Shown: positions 26,572 to 38,220, counted from the stretch's first letter. The stretch: 64,000 nt of DNA from Gp1-AA145 sp963757135 (GCA_963757135.1 CAVWQE010000012.1:245729-309728); one strand, 5' to 3'. Notes: a model not told the origin generated them from the sequence alone. Translations and numbers: made by a program.

Positions 26572-27386
26572 TGGGACGATTATTGCCAGCATGCGTTTGC
26601 GTTCTTTCTCTGGCGCTGTGCGTTGACGCACAACAAACCACCAAAGATGCCGGCAACGAAGCGGCGACAGAGGACGCCCCCGTCGCTAACCCCGGCCGGC
26701 CGACCGTTTCCACGCCGGCGACGCTTACTCCCGATGGATATGTGCAATTCGAAACTGGAGTGCTGAGCGTCCGGACGTCTCCGGAAGTTTCGTCGCAAAC
26801 GAACCTTAACGAAGTTGTGAAGTTTACGGTCTTGCCGCGGATTGAGTTCCTTGCGGGATTGGAACCGGTCGCGCACAGCCGTCTGGGCCGGGTTTCGAGC
26901 AATGATGCCGGTGGTGTGTCACTCGGCGTGCAGACGGTGCTCTATCCGGGCGAAGGGACGAAGCCGACGATTTCAGCTAGCTACTTCCACAGCGTGTACG
27001 GTGGGAACGCGCCCGATCTCGATATTGGAAGCTCGACGAACTCTGCCCTCCTGCTCGCCAGCGCCGACGTGAAGAAGTTTCACTACGACGCGAACGCATA
27101 CTTCAACGAAGTCGTGAGCGATCCGGTGAGGCGCGCGCAATTTGGTCAATCGCTTTCGGTATCGCATCCGCTGAATGCGAGGTTTGGATTGTCCGGGGAG
27201 ATCTGGCATTTTACGCAGCCGTTCATTCGGGGCAATGCCGTTGGTGGTCTTTGGGCGTTGAGCTATGCTGCGAGTAAAAACTTGGTATTTGACGGCGGCT
27301 TCGATCATGGGCTCACGAGCACTTCGACGCGCTGGGAGGTGTTTGCCGGGTTTACGTGTCTGCTACCGCATAGAATCCTGCGGTGA
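26571..27386 (+). CDS. Outer-membrane beta-barrel protein (phenol MetA-deg-like)
   Basis: A 271-residue exported protein. Signal peptide at 1-22 (CVCVLSLALCVDAQQ), then the pattern of the 'meta-pathway of phenol degradation' barrel family: RPTVSTPATLTPDGYVQFETG at its start, alternating beta strands, GGLWALSYAASKNLVFDGGF near the end and a short C-terminal strand. These barrels are presumed outer-membrane channels; the substrate is unknown. The frame is open back to 26430 inside the Usp gene, but ATG 26571 starts the signal peptide and overlaps the Usp stop. Coupling to a stress protein and the metal transporter upstream is notable. Confidence 0.7.
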   Translation: MGRLLPACVCVLSLALCVDAQQTTKDAGNEAATEDAPVANPGRPTVSTPATLTPDGYVQFETGVLSVRTSPEVSSQTNLNEVVKFTVLPRIEFLAGLEPVAHSRLGRVSSNDAGGVSLGVQTVLYPGEGTKPTISASYFHSVYGGNAPDLDIGSSTNSALLLASADVKKFHYDANAYFNEVVSDPVRRAQFGQSLSVSHPLNARFGLSGEIWHFTQPFIRGNAVGGLWALSYAASKNLVFDGGFDHGLTSTSTRWEVFAGFTCLLPHRILR

Positions 27387-27443
27387 TGATTATGAACGGC
27401 CGTGTGCCACAGAGCCAATTACTATGGAGTCTTTATCGGGAAG

Positions 27444-27471
27444 CAAAAGGGCAGCCAAGTCGGGCTGCCCT
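27444..27471 (-). terminator. Intrinsic terminator for the minus-strand gene ending at 27493
   Basis: A nine-base-pair stem AGGGCAGCC / GGCTGCCCT with a six-base loop. Read on the minus strand it is followed by a run of four T, and it lies 22 bases past the stop. It can also serve the convergent barrel gene. Confidence 0.7.
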
Positions 27472-27492
27472 GTTCAAACTGGGCTGACGAAG

Positions 27493-27993
27493 TTACTCCT
27501 TTGCGGCGGCCAGGGTGTATTCGCCGGTGCAGTTGTAGTTCAAGCCACCGCCTTCACCGGGAGTAAGTTTGCAGCCACCCGTACCTTTGATGCCCTTCAT
27601 CTTTCCGGTCCCGCCTGCTAACCGCCAAGTATTACTACCGGTCACCAGTGCGCCATCTTTCGTTGTTGAGGAGCCTTGATAGTCGTAGAAGACCTTATCG
27701 CCGTTGTCGTACGTTTCGACATAAACGCCCCAGGCCTTCAGGTGGTTTCCCATCACTTCATCGTGCTCGGAATAAACTCCGTCCTTGCTCTTGACCTCCC
27801 CGAGTGCTCCTTTATCGGTTGTGCATTTTCCCTGCTGAACCATGAACACATGGCCGTCTTTGTCTCCCGCCGGAATGCTCTGAGGATTGTCGGCCTTCGC
27901 GCATTTGCCGGAAAAAGTGTATTTGGTCTGCGCCGAACCCATCGACGCCGCAACTGTAAACAAAGCGCACGCGAACAAAATCCTGTATTTCAT
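27493..27993 (-). CDS. Secreted small beta-rich protein of unknown function
   Basis: A 166-residue exported protein. The signal peptide is MKYRILFACALFTVAASMGS with cleavage near residue 21. The mature part is hydrophilic and glycine-rich, with YTFSGKCAKADNP and cysteines that may pair (GKC, GKCTT, GGC, YNC). The frame is open to 28188, but ATG 27993 gives the signal peptide and has an AGGAG ribosome site. The family is not recognised. It has its own terminator and lies divergently from aconitase. Confidence 0.65.
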   Translation of the reverse strand: MKYRILFACALFTVAASMGSAQTKYTFSGKCAKADNPQSIPAGDKDGHVFMVQQGKCTTDKGALGEVKSKDGVYSEHDEVMGNHLKAWGVYVETYDNGDKVFYDYQGSSTTKDGALVTGSNTWRLAGGTGKMKGIKGTGGCKLTPGEGGGLNYNCTGEYTLAAAKE

Positions 27994-28243
27994 AATTTTT
28001 CTCCTGAGTTGGAAACTCGAGTCCGCCGCTCGCTTGCATGTTCGGATATTGACGAGCATGCCCCTAACGTGAATTTCCGTGTTTGATTTTCGGGTGCCCA
28101 ACCTTATACGCGCGAGTGTCCGGCAATGCAATACGCGCAGGCAGTTTCCTCGGCAAATTCGTTGACGCTGACGCAAACTCCATCGCAAACGACTAAACTA
28201 ATCTGTTGATCCCAACGATAGAAACTTAGCAGGAAGGCCGCTC

Positions 28244-30919
<2,676 letters not shown>

Positions 30920-30933
30920 GTTTGAGGTGAAAT

Positions 30934-31122
30934 ATGACAGAGGCTGAGTTGGACGCCTGTTTCGCAGAGGTGGTGAATGACGCTGAGTATCAGGCAGATG
31001 CTATCGCGCTGGCCGCGGAATTTGAGCGTAGCGACTGGGAAGCCTTCAGATGCTCAGAAATCATGGACTCCAAACCGGATAGAATCCACCGGTCGGGAGA
31101 CCAAAAGGCGTGCCATCAATGA
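30934..31122 (+). CDS. Short antitoxin-like protein, toxin missing
   Basis: A 62-codon frame starting 15 bases after acnA. The first 37 residues (MTEAELDACFAEVVNDAEYQ and then ALAAEFERSDWEAF) resemble small antitoxins found ahead of PemK/MazF-like toxins, from memory of that pattern. The last 25 residues look unrelated, as if the frame had shifted near 31050. No toxin gene follows; the next gene is a broken secreted protein. It may be a remnant. Confidence 0.4.
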   Translation: MTEAELDACFAEVVNDAEYQADAIALAAEFERSDWEAFRCSEIMDSKPDRIHRSGDQKACHQ

Positions 31123-31133
31123 CTTGAGATGGA

Positions 31134-31752
31134 ATGCCTGGAGTGCTGATTGCTGGGCTAGTAGCGCTTTTCCCCTCCACGTGTGCAAGCGGCCAAAGTG
31201 TTCGATCCATCGATCGGTGCTACCACGTTTACCACTGAGTACGAACCGGTTCTCGATGCGTATTTCAAGGAGGCCCGGGGCAGCGAAGGGCCGGGTGTTG
31301 TGCTGCGCGTGTACGGTGGAAGATTGCCCGAGTATGAAATCGTAGTAAATACTCAGATTTCGCGTCATTCCATTTTTCGTTATTACCCCCGAGCGATCGA
31401 TTTGGGGGAACGTTTACAGCCTCGCGAAACCACATCTAAGTCTGAATCAGTACAAAATGGAGGCGCTCAAAATTCCTTTCTCGAAAACGGAAGTCGAAGT
31501 GCCGAAAGGCGAATTGCAAGAACTTATTGCGCGAGCGAGCAGGATCGATACTTCAATCTGCGAGCATCTCCCGCTCAAGGATTCCGAGGGTCACGAATTT
31601 CTGCCACAGACGGGCTGTCGTTCGAAATCATCACCATCGGGGGCGAAAGTCGTGCAAGAGTAACGGACACAGACGGCTCCCGCATAATCAGCCAAAATCC
31701 TGCCCTGCTGCAGTGGGCACTCGATTTGCAAAAAGCGTCCGGGACGCCATGA
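31134..31752 (+). pseudogene. Secreted-protein gene broken by frameshifts
   Basis: Pieces of one protein lie in different frames. A signal-like start (MPGVLIAGLVALFPSTC, from 31134) is followed, near 31180, by a second frame (VFDPSIGATTFTTEYEPVLD... to about 31395). Near 31395 a five-G run shifts it to a third frame (NVYSLAKPHLSLNQYKMEAL... to about 31610), and near 31610 it returns to the second (TDGLSFEIITIGGESRARV) and ends at 31752. The joined product would be about 205 residues. The first junction is the least sure. No family is recognised. The neighbours acnA and hslV are intact, which argues for real decay, although the G-run is also a place for base-calling errors. Confidence 0.6.
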
Positions 31753-31804
31753 TCCTGCTCCCTAAATCGTTGCTCGGCCGCTGTTATAATAAAAAATTGT
31801 CCTC

Positions 31805-32347
31805 ATGCCTTCTAAGCGCCTGATTCGATCCACTACAGTTCTATGTGTCCGCCGGAACGGCAGCGTGGTGATGGCCGGCGACGGCCAAGTCACGCTCGGC
31901 GAAAGCGTAATCAAGCATTCGGCGAAGAAGATCCGCAGGCTCTATCAGGACAAGATTCTCGCCGGGTTCGCGGGCTCGACTGCCGATGCCTTTTCTTTGT
32001 TTAGCCGTTTTGAGGCCAAGCTCGAGCAGTATCATGGCAATGTCGGCCGCAGCGCTGTCGAGCTTGCGAAAGACTGGCGCACCGACAAATATCTGCGGCA
32101 TCTCCAGGCGTTGCTGCTGGTATCTGATAAAGAGCAGACATTTATGCTGAGCGGTCAAGGCGACGTGATCGAGCCCGACGGTGGCATCGCAGCCATTGGC
32201 AGCGGCGGCCCTTATGCGCAATCGGCGGCGCAGGCTTTGATAGACCACACCGAGCTTTCCGCGCGGCAGATCGCCGAAGAAGCAATGAAGATCGCGAGCA
32301 AAATCTGCATCTATACCAATGAGAAGGTGACGATAGAAGAACTTTAA
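31805..32347 (+). CDS. hslV: ATP-dependent protease subunit HslV
   Basis: The peptidase of the HslUV (ClpYQ) protease, a proteasome-like threonine protease forming two hexameric rings. In the 180-residue product the mature N-terminal threonine is Thr10 (TTVLCVRRNGSVV), so a nine-residue propeptide is removed. GDGQVTLGE, GSTADAFSLF, IGSGGPYAQSAA and CIYTNEKVTIEEL match the E. coli protein closely. It is followed by hslU after an 84-base hairpin-rich spacer, longer than usual for this pair. Confidence 0.96.
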   Translation: MPSKRLIRSTTVLCVRRNGSVVMAGDGQVTLGESVIKHSAKKIRRLYQDKILAGFAGSTADAFSLFSRFEAKLEQYHGNVGRSAVELAKDWRTDKYLRHLQALLLVSDKEQTFMLSGQGDVIEPDGGIAAIGSGGPYAQSAAQALIDHTELSARQIAEEAMKIASKICIYTNEKVTIEEL

Positions 32348-32425
32348 AGTTGCTAGTGGTCAGTTGTCAGTTGCCAGTAAAAACTGTTGGCAGTCTGACA
32401 ACTAGCAACTAACAACTAGCAACTG
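32348..32425. repeat. Hairpin-forming repeat between hslV and hslU
   Basis: AGTTGCTAG at 32348 and CTAGCAACT at 32402 and again at 32417 frame a string of CAGTTG/CAACT units. The sequence can fold into a long stem and extends almost to the hslU start, where no clear ribosome site is visible. A related unit (AGTTGCTAA) forms a tandem array at 47.7 kb. Confidence 0.5.
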
Positions 32426-32431
32426 TTTTTT

Positions 32432-33832
32432 ATGGCCATATATCTCCCTGCTACCGCTGAAGAAGAACATCTGGCGCTGGATGAGTTGACTCCGCGCGAG
32501 ATCGTTACCGAGCTCGACAAGCACGTTGTCGGACAGAAGGACGCCAAGCGCGCCGTGGCTATCGCTCTGCGCAATCGCATGCGCCGCCAGAAGCTACCGC
32601 CTGAGATGGCGGACGAAGTCATCCCCAAGAACATCATCATGATTGGGCCGACGGGCGTCGGAAAGACCGAAATTGCGCGCCGTCTGGCAAAGCTTGCGAA
32701 CTCGCCATTCCTGAAAGTCGAAGCGTCGAAGTTTACTGAAGTTGGTTACGTCGGCCGCGATGTCGAATCCATGATTCGCGATCTGGTTGAGATTGCCATC
32801 GACAACATTCGTGCCGAAAAGCTCGAAGACGTTGCCGACAAGGCCGAACTGAACGCCGAGGAGCGGCTGCTCGATATCCTTCTGCCCCCTGCTGCGCCGT
32901 CGCATCCTGAGCCGGCGGGCTTCGCGCTTGAAGCTTCTACCGGCGATTCTTATCCGCGCACGCGAGAAAAGTTGCGCCAGCAATTGCGCGAAGGCAAGCT
33001 CGACGACCGTACCGTAGAAATTGATGTGCGCGAGCGGAATTTTCCGTCCTTTGAAATCATCTCCAACCAGGGCGTTGAGGAGATGGACGTCAATATCAAA
33101 GACATGCTTCCCAACATCTTCGGCCAGCGCACCAAGAAGCGGAAGATGAAGGTGAACGAAGCCTTCGAATATCTGATACAGGAAGAAGAGCAGCGCCTGG
33201 TGGACATGGACCAGGTTACGCGCATGGCGATTGACCGCGTGGAAGATGCCGGAATTATTTTCCTCGACGAGATCGACAAGATTGCCGGCCGCGAGGGGGG
33301 CCACGGGCCCGATGTTTCACGCGAAGGCGTGCAGCGCGACATTCTGCCGATCGTCGAAGGCACGACCGTGAATACGCGTTACGGCATGGTCAAGACCGAC
33401 CACATCCTTTTTATCGCAGCCGGAGCGTTCCACGTTTCAAAGCCCAGCGACTTGATTCCCGAGTTGCAAGGCCGATTTCCGATTCGCGTCGAGTTGCAGT
33501 CGCTCACCATGGACGACTTCATACGCATTCTTACCGAACCGAAGTCTTCGCTGGTCAAGCAATACATCGCCCTGCTGGAAACTGAAGGGGTGAAGCTGGA
33601 TTTCACCAAAGACGCGCTGGAAGAGATTGCGCGCTTTGCTTTTCGTGTAAACGAGGGCACAGAGAATATTGGCGCGCGTCGCCTGCATACGATCATGGAG
33701 CGCGTGCTGGATGAAATCAGCTTTTCAGCACCGGATAAAAAGGGCGAGCAGGTGTCCGTGGACGCTGCTTATGTCGGCAAAATGCTGTCGGACATTGTGA
33801 AAGATCAGGATCTGAGTCGGTACATTCTCTAA
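32432..33832 (+). CDS. hslU: HslUV protease ATPase subunit HslU
   Basis: The AAA+ unfoldase of HslUV. The 466-residue product has the Walker A motif GPTGVGKTE, the pore loop GYVGRDVE, the inserted I domain (about residues 110-260), Walker B IIFLDEIDKIAG, sensor residues and the C-terminal tail DLSRYIL that docks into HslV. It unfolds substrates and feeds them to HslV. No Shine-Dalgarno sequence is apparent before ATG 32432; the preceding hairpin may affect translation. It is convergent with the PDZ gene, 21 bases apart. Confidence 0.96.
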   Translation: MAIYLPATAEEEHLALDELTPREIVTELDKHVVGQKDAKRAVAIALRNRMRRQKLPPEMADEVIPKNIIMIGPTGVGKTEIARRLAKLANSPFLKVEASKFTEVGYVGRDVESMIRDLVEIAIDNIRAEKLEDVADKAELNAEERLLDILLPPAAPSHPEPAGFALEASTGDSYPRTREKLRQQLREGKLDDRTVEIDVRERNFPSFEIISNQGVEEMDVNIKDMLPNIFGQRTKKRKMKVNEAFEYLIQEEEQRLVDMDQVTRMAIDRVEDAGIIFLDEIDKIAGREGGHGPDVSREGVQRDILPIVEGTTVNTRYGMVKTDHILFIAAGAFHVSKPSDLIPELQGRFPIRVELQSLTMDDFIRILTEPKSSLVKQYIALLETEGVKLDFTKDALEEIARFAFRVNEGTENIGARRLHTIMERVLDEISFSAPDKKGEQVSVDAAYVGKMLSDIVKDQDLSRYIL

Positions 33833-33853
33833 CGTCTAATTTTCTTCGGCCTT

Positions 33854-35002
33854 CTAGATCTCCGATTCCTTGCCCCACCATTCCTTCATCTGCTTCTGCA
33901 TCTCGTCTTTGTGGCGGAGCATGTCTTTCTGCATGCTTTCCATCTGCTTTTTCAACTCGCCTTGCTGGCCCTGCATTTTCAGGCGGTATTCCTTTTGCAG
34001 TTTTTCCAGCTCGGGTTTCAGGCGTAGCATCTGGGCGTCGATGTTGCTTTTGTTCAGGACCGCGAGTTGCGCCTTTAGTGAGGAAAGTTCGGTGCCTGGA
34101 CCAATCAGATCGGCGCAGTCTTCGGCGTCAACGTCGTTGTCCGGCGCGATTACTGCTCCGGTGCGTTTAGGTTCCGGCAAAGTCAGCGTAAGGTTCTGCT
34201 CTCTCTTATCTCGCAACACTGTGACCGATGCCTTGTTTTCAGGGCCTTTCCGCAATAGACGGGTGAAGTCGCTGCAATCGTTCACCGCAGAACCATTGAT
34301 TTTCACGATCACATCGCCGGCATGAAATCCGGCGGTTTCGCCGCGGCTGCCACGTTCCACCGAACGTACTAGAACGCCGTTGCCGCTTTTCACCCCGAAG
34401 AACTCGCCAAGTTGCGGAGTAAGGTTCTCGATCATCAGGCCGCTGCGAACCGGCGAATGGATGACAACTACGTTGGCGACGTCCATTTCCGGCATGTTGA
34501 TTGGGGGAATATGGATGGCCGGGATATTGATGGGTGGAACAGGCGGAACGGTGAAGTTGAATGCATGATCCATGTTTCCCATCTTGCTCCGTTCAGCCAG
34601 TTGCGCCTTCACCGTCATAGGCTGGCCATTGCGGCTGATGCCGATAGAGATGGTTCGACCGGCAGGGATCTCACGAATCAACCGGCGCAGTTGCTCAACA
34701 CTTTCCACCTGCTGATCATTGATTGTCAGAATGACGTCGTGCTCTTTGAGCCCGGCCTTGGCCGCAGGAGCGTCCTGGTCAACCATCGTGACCTCAACCC
34801 CGCGTTCTTCCTTGAGATGAAGTGCGCCTAGCCGGTCAGAGGTGATGTCATCCGTGTCCACGCCGAGATAGGAGCCGCCCCACGGCTCTTCGCTATAGAA
34901 GGCGTATGACTGGGTTCCCGGCTGGGCGATCAGAACTGACGGAATCGCGAGTAACGCCGCAACAAATGCCAGAACTCCGGTCACGAAAATTGTCTGCTTC
35001 AT
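33854..35002 (-). CDS. Exported protein with two PDZ domains and C-terminal coiled coil
   Basis: A 382-residue exported protein: signal peptide or anchor (about 1-26), PDZ1 (about 55-140, with APAAKAGLKEHDVILTINDQ), a Pro/Ile-rich linker (VPPINIPAIHIPPINMPEMD), PDZ2 (about 185-275, GNGVLVRSVERGS then GFHAGDVIVKING) and a methionine/lysine-rich coiled coil (about 305-378). There is no protease domain, so it is a scaffold or sensor rather than a DegP/HtrA enzyme. It is the last gene of the sigma-factor operon, 10 bases after the DUF4097 gene. PDZ domains read protein C-termini, which suits a role in sensing envelope damage (inference). Confidence 0.85.
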   Translation of the reverse strand: MKQTIFVTGVLAFVAALLAIPSVLIAQPGTQSYAFYSEEPWGGSYLGVDTDDITSDRLGALHLKEERGVEVTMVDQDAPAAKAGLKEHDVILTINDQQVESVEQLRRLIREIPAGRTISIGISRNGQPMTVKAQLAERSKMGNMDHAFNFTVPPVPPINIPAIHIPPINMPEMDVANVVVIHSPVRSGLMIENLTPQLGEFFGVKSGNGVLVRSVERGSRGETAGFHAGDVIVKINGSAVNDCSDFTRLLRKGPENKASVTVLRDKREQNLTLTLPEPKRTGAVIAPDNDVDAEDCADLIGPGTELSSLKAQLAVLNKSNIDAQMLRLKPELEKLQKEYRLKMQGQQGELKKQMESMQKDMLRHKDEMQKQMKEWWGKESEI

Positions 35003-35011
35003 AAGCCCTCC

Positions 35012-36202
35012 CTACTGCGCGCGGCGGAAGTAGATATTGCCCATGGTGGTGCGGACTTTCAGCACCGGGCCGCCGCCATTCAAGCTTCCTTCGGCCGAAA
35101 CCAGCTTCGGCCCCCACTGACCGCCGCCTTCCGACGCAATCTTAATTTCCGGAAAGTCAGAGACGATCTGCTGTCCGTTCGCCGCCTCAATGCTGGCGCG
35201 AATGGTCAGATTGACGTTCGAGACCAGATAGACCGTGATATCTCCAACTCCGGTTTCCAGTTCAGAACCGCTCGTCCCATTGCCTCCGCGAATAAACTTC
35301 GCAGTGATGGCCCCCGAGCCGGTCTCGACATGCGCTGACGGTACGCCCCACAATTCGATGTTGCCACTGCCAGTCTCACCTTTGACCGGTCCGCTGGCAG
35401 ATGAAATTTTCAAAGTTCCGCCGCCCGTTTCCATAGTGGCGCCACCGCTGATCTCTCCCAGATCGATGCTGCCGCCGCCGGTTTCAGCCTTCACTTCACC
35501 AGTGCACTTGTCCACATGGATGCTGCCGCCGCCGGTCTGCAGCGAAGCGCCTGCCGATCCGGAGACCAGCACCAGGTTTCCGCCGCCGCTTTCGGCGACA
35601 ACCTTGCCTTTGGCGGATCCGATATGGATGGTTCCACCGCCGGTCCGGACGGTCAGGTCAGAACCTACATTGCCTACGTCAATTGAACCGCCGCCGGTTT
35701 CGGCGCTGATCGCCCCGCCAATATCGTCCAGATGAATGGGGCCGCCGCCGCTCTCGGCTTCCAATCGGCCAGAAATTCCAGTGGTAGAAATTTCACCACC
35801 GTCAGTTTCGATCTTTACCAGATCCAGATCGCGGGGAACATTGACCGTGACCTCTGAATTGAACTTGTGTGGCTTACCGTTTTCCCATTCGCCGGTAATG
35901 AATGCCGTGTCGCCACGTACGTAGGTGCTGATCTTGTAGGCTTCGAATTGTTTACGCGCGCGGTCTTCTGAAGACTCGTAAGACCGGTTGCGGATGACGT
36001 AGTTAATGCCCTCAGCCGATCCGCCCTGAATCCGCACCGCGCCGATTTCCACCTGGATATGAAGGTTGCGCACGCCTGACAGCGAACCGGTCGCCACGCT
36101 GATCCAGTTGCTGCCTTCTTTTTGAACGGCAGTCTGCTGCGCTGCGCACAGGGTCGTGATCAGTGCAGCCAGCAGCCCGAGTTTGGTTATGGTTTTTTGC
36201 AT
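35012..36202 (-). CDS. Exported DUF4097-like beta-helix protein
   Basis: A 396-residue exported protein with signal peptide (about 1-21, ending CAAQQ). Most of it is a repeat of about 18-20 residues built on the pattern (E/T)-(S/T)-GGG-x-I/L (examples ESGGGPIHL, ETGGGSIDV, RTGGGTIHI, QTGGGSIHV, ETGSGNIEL), typical of the DUF4097/adhesin beta-solenoid. About ten repeats can be counted between residues 140 and 310. The function of DUF4097 proteins is unknown; many sit with anti-sigma genes. Here it lies between the HEAT anti-sigma gene (41-base gap) and the PDZ gene. Confidence 0.85.
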   Translation of the reverse strand: MQKTITKLGLLAALITTLCAAQQTAVQKEGSNWISVATGSLSGVRNLHIQVEIGAVRIQGGSAEGINYVIRNRSYESSEDRARKQFEAYKISTYVRGDTAFITGEWENGKPHKFNSEVTVNVPRDLDLVKIETDGGEISTTGISGRLEAESGGGPIHLDDIGGAISAETGGGSIDVGNVGSDLTVRTGGGTIHIGSAKGKVVAESGGGNLVLVSGSAGASLQTGGGSIHVDKCTGEVKAETGGGSIDLGEISGGATMETGGGTLKISSASGPVKGETGSGNIELWGVPSAHVETGSGAITAKFIRGGNGTSGSELETGVGDITVYLVSNVNLTIRASIEAANGQQIVSDFPEIKIASEGGGQWGPKLVSAEGSLNGGGPVLKVRTTMGNIYFRRAQ

Positions 36203-36243
36203 TTCAGTTTATGTTTTGCCTCTCCCCTTTATTCCGCTAAGCC

Positions 36244-37182
36244 CTAATTCATCTCCGGCAATTGCCCGACAATCGAGCGCGCCTGCGCGCGGATGTACCG
36301 GTTTTCGTCTTTCGCCGCCAGTCGCTGTAGAACGATGCGTACGCTGCTATCGGCCGCGCAGGGTTGCAGCAATCGCAGCGCCTCGACTCTCACCCCCGGA
36401 TTCGAATCTGACATCAGCGACTCCAGCATGGCGTCGCGTACCTGAACATCGTTCTTCACATAAGGCCCGACTGCATCCAGCGCCTTGAGCCGGACGCCCG
36501 TGTTCGAGTCATAACGCAGCGCGTAAAGCAGTGCCTCGCGCACGTGCGGATTATTCGGTTGCTGGGTCAATAGATCCACTGAATTTATGCGCACGCCGGC
36601 ATTGAAGTTATTGCGGGCGGCGTACAGCAGAAGCTGCTGGATATCGGGGTCGCCGAGGGACCCGGTGCGCTCCTGTGGAGACAGGGTGTCGTATTTAACT
36701 GTGACCTGATTGGAATCGGGCTGCTGTTGAATGGAACTGATGGTGCCGATAGAAGCCAGGCTGGTGGTCGTCGCTGGATTGTTCGTACTGCCCTGATCTG
36801 TCGTCCCGCGATTCACCAGTTTGTATGTCGCCCCAATACCGCCCGCGAATCCAACGATGAAGATTGCTGCGGCCAGCGCCGGAGCAAAGCGGACCTGATT
36901 CAGCCATTGCACCGGATCGAAAACTAAACGATGAAACCAGCCGCCCTGTTCCGTGGACTCAAGCGCTTCCTGCAGCTTCATTCGAGAAGCCGCCAGAAAG
37001 CTCGGGTTTGGCTCCCGCACCGGGAATTGCGCGAACTCACCGCGGAAAGTCCTCGCGGATTCCAGTTCGTCCGCGCACTCTTTGCACCGCGCGGTGTGTT
37101 GTTCCAGTTCGTGACGGGCGTCGTCCGCCAGTTCGTCATAAACGTAGAAGACAATGTTCTGTTGTACCCATTCGCACTTCAT
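36244..37182 (-). CDS. Probable anti-sigma factor: zinc-finger (zf-HC2), one membrane helix and HEAT repeats
   Basis: A 312-residue membrane protein. The N-terminus (MKCEWVQQNIVFYVYDELAD) leads to the anti-sigma zinc motif H-x3-C-x2-C (HTARCKEC, about residues 30-37), which binds ECF sigma factors. One membrane helix (about 105-125, with AAAIFIVGFAGGIGATY) is followed by a periplasmic part with HEAT repeats (about 190-310, VREALLYALRYDSNTGVRLKA type). ATG 37182 starts the conserved anti-sigma block, eight codons inside the longest frame. It directly follows the ECF sigma gene and is expected to hold it at the membrane until released. Confidence 0.85.
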   Translation of the reverse strand: MKCEWVQQNIVFYVYDELADDARHELEQHTARCKECADELESARTFRGEFAQFPVREPNPSFLAASRMKLQEALESTEQGGWFHRLVFDPVQWLNQVRFAPALAAAIFIVGFAGGIGATYKLVNRGTTDQGSTNNPATTTSLASIGTISSIQQQPDSNQVTVKYDTLSPQERTGSLGDPDIQQLLLYAARNNFNAGVRINSVDLLTQQPNNPHVREALLYALRYDSNTGVRLKALDAVGPYVKNDVQVRDAMLESLMSDSNPGVRVEALRLLQPCAADSSVRIVLQRLAAKDENRYIRAQARSIVGQLPEMN

Positions 37183-37255
37183 AGTTTCCTCTTCACCACT
37201 GGCCATGTGGGGACAAGCGCCCTCGCCCGTCCAGCCGAGCGAAGCTCGGCAAACC

Positions 37256-37930
37256 TCATCTCATCTCCGCCAGCGCGCCCCGCAATTTTTGTGTAGCGCG
37301 AAACAATGTGTTCTTGGCGGTTTCTTCGGTCGTGTTCAACATTTCGCCGACCGTCCTCAGCTTCAATCCCTGGTAATGCTTCAGCTCAAAAACCATCCGC
37401 TCGCGCGGGGTGAGCTTGTCGAGCGCTTTCTTGATCCTGCCGCCCAGTTCGCGCCGCATCAGGTCGCGCTCAGGATTCGCGCCGGCCCGAATATCTGCGA
37501 CCTGCGCCAGCACGTCATACTGCTCTCCCTGCGAATCCGTGGCGACCGGAGCGTCTTCCTTCCGCACTTGTTTCTTGCGGATGCTATCCAGGCACAAGTT
37601 CGTAACGATCCGGTAAATCCAGGTATAAAACGAACACTCGAAGCGGAAGCGACCGATGTTCTTGTACGCCTTTAGAAAAGCTTCCTGATAAATGTCCTGC
37701 GCCTCGTGGTCTGACCCGGTCAGGTGCATGGCCAGACGCAAAACCGCCTGATCGTAGTGGCGCACCAGTTCTTCGAAGGCGGCGCGGTCTCCGCGCTGCG
37801 CCTCCCTTACTAAAAGCGTGTCGTCGATACGGCTCTGACTCAACATGTGGTTCCGAGGCCGCAATCCGGTCTCCGTTTCACCGGAAGGGGATTGTGACTG
37901 GGGAGTCGGCATGCCACCATTCGTTTCCAT
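37256..37930 (-). CDS. ECF RNA polymerase sigma factor
   Basis: A sigma-70 family ECF factor. Region 2 (LVRHYDQAVLRLAMHLTG, then AQDIYQEAFLKAYKNIGRFR and FYTWIYRIVTNLCLDSIRKK) binds the -10 element; region 4 (LTPRERMVFELKHYQGLKLR and VGEMLNTTEETAKNTLFRAT) binds the -35 element. The exact start is unclear: the frame is open to 37999, and Met at 37930, 37912 or 37846 could serve; the last would begin at the usual MLSQSRIDDTLLVREAQRGD. I take 37930. It heads an operon with its anti-sigma factor, the DUF4097 protein and the PDZ protein. No autoregulated promoter was identified with confidence. Confidence 0.9.
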   Translation of the reverse strand: METNGGMPTPQSQSPSGETETGLRPRNHMLSQSRIDDTLLVREAQRGDRAAFEELVRHYDQAVLRLAMHLTGSDHEAQDIYQEAFLKAYKNIGRFRFECSFYTWIYRIVTNLCLDSIRKKQVRKEDAPVATDSQGEQYDVLAQVADIRAGANPERDLMRRELGGRIKKALDKLTPRERMVFELKHYQGLKLRTVGEMLNTTEETAKNTLFRATQKLRGALAEMR

Positions 37931-38220
37931 TCGGCTTCTCGCCGCCGGATGAGAACACTTGCCAACCGGAAATTGTACTGCCCACGCGTCGGCCGGCATC
38001 GCTGTAGTCCTCGTTTTTGTTGAGCTGTCTTAACTTGAGCGGCGGGGACTTCGACCTCTCACTCGACCTTCCCGCTTGGCTCCGGCTGGGGGCGCTTATC
38101 ATCCCAGCTTCAAGAAGATAGACGAGGGTCAGGGCGGTTGGTTAGCAAGGAACTGACCACTTTCGGACAGGAATAGTCAATTCCGGACAGTCATCCCTGA
38201 CTCCCCTTGAGGTCGAAAGA

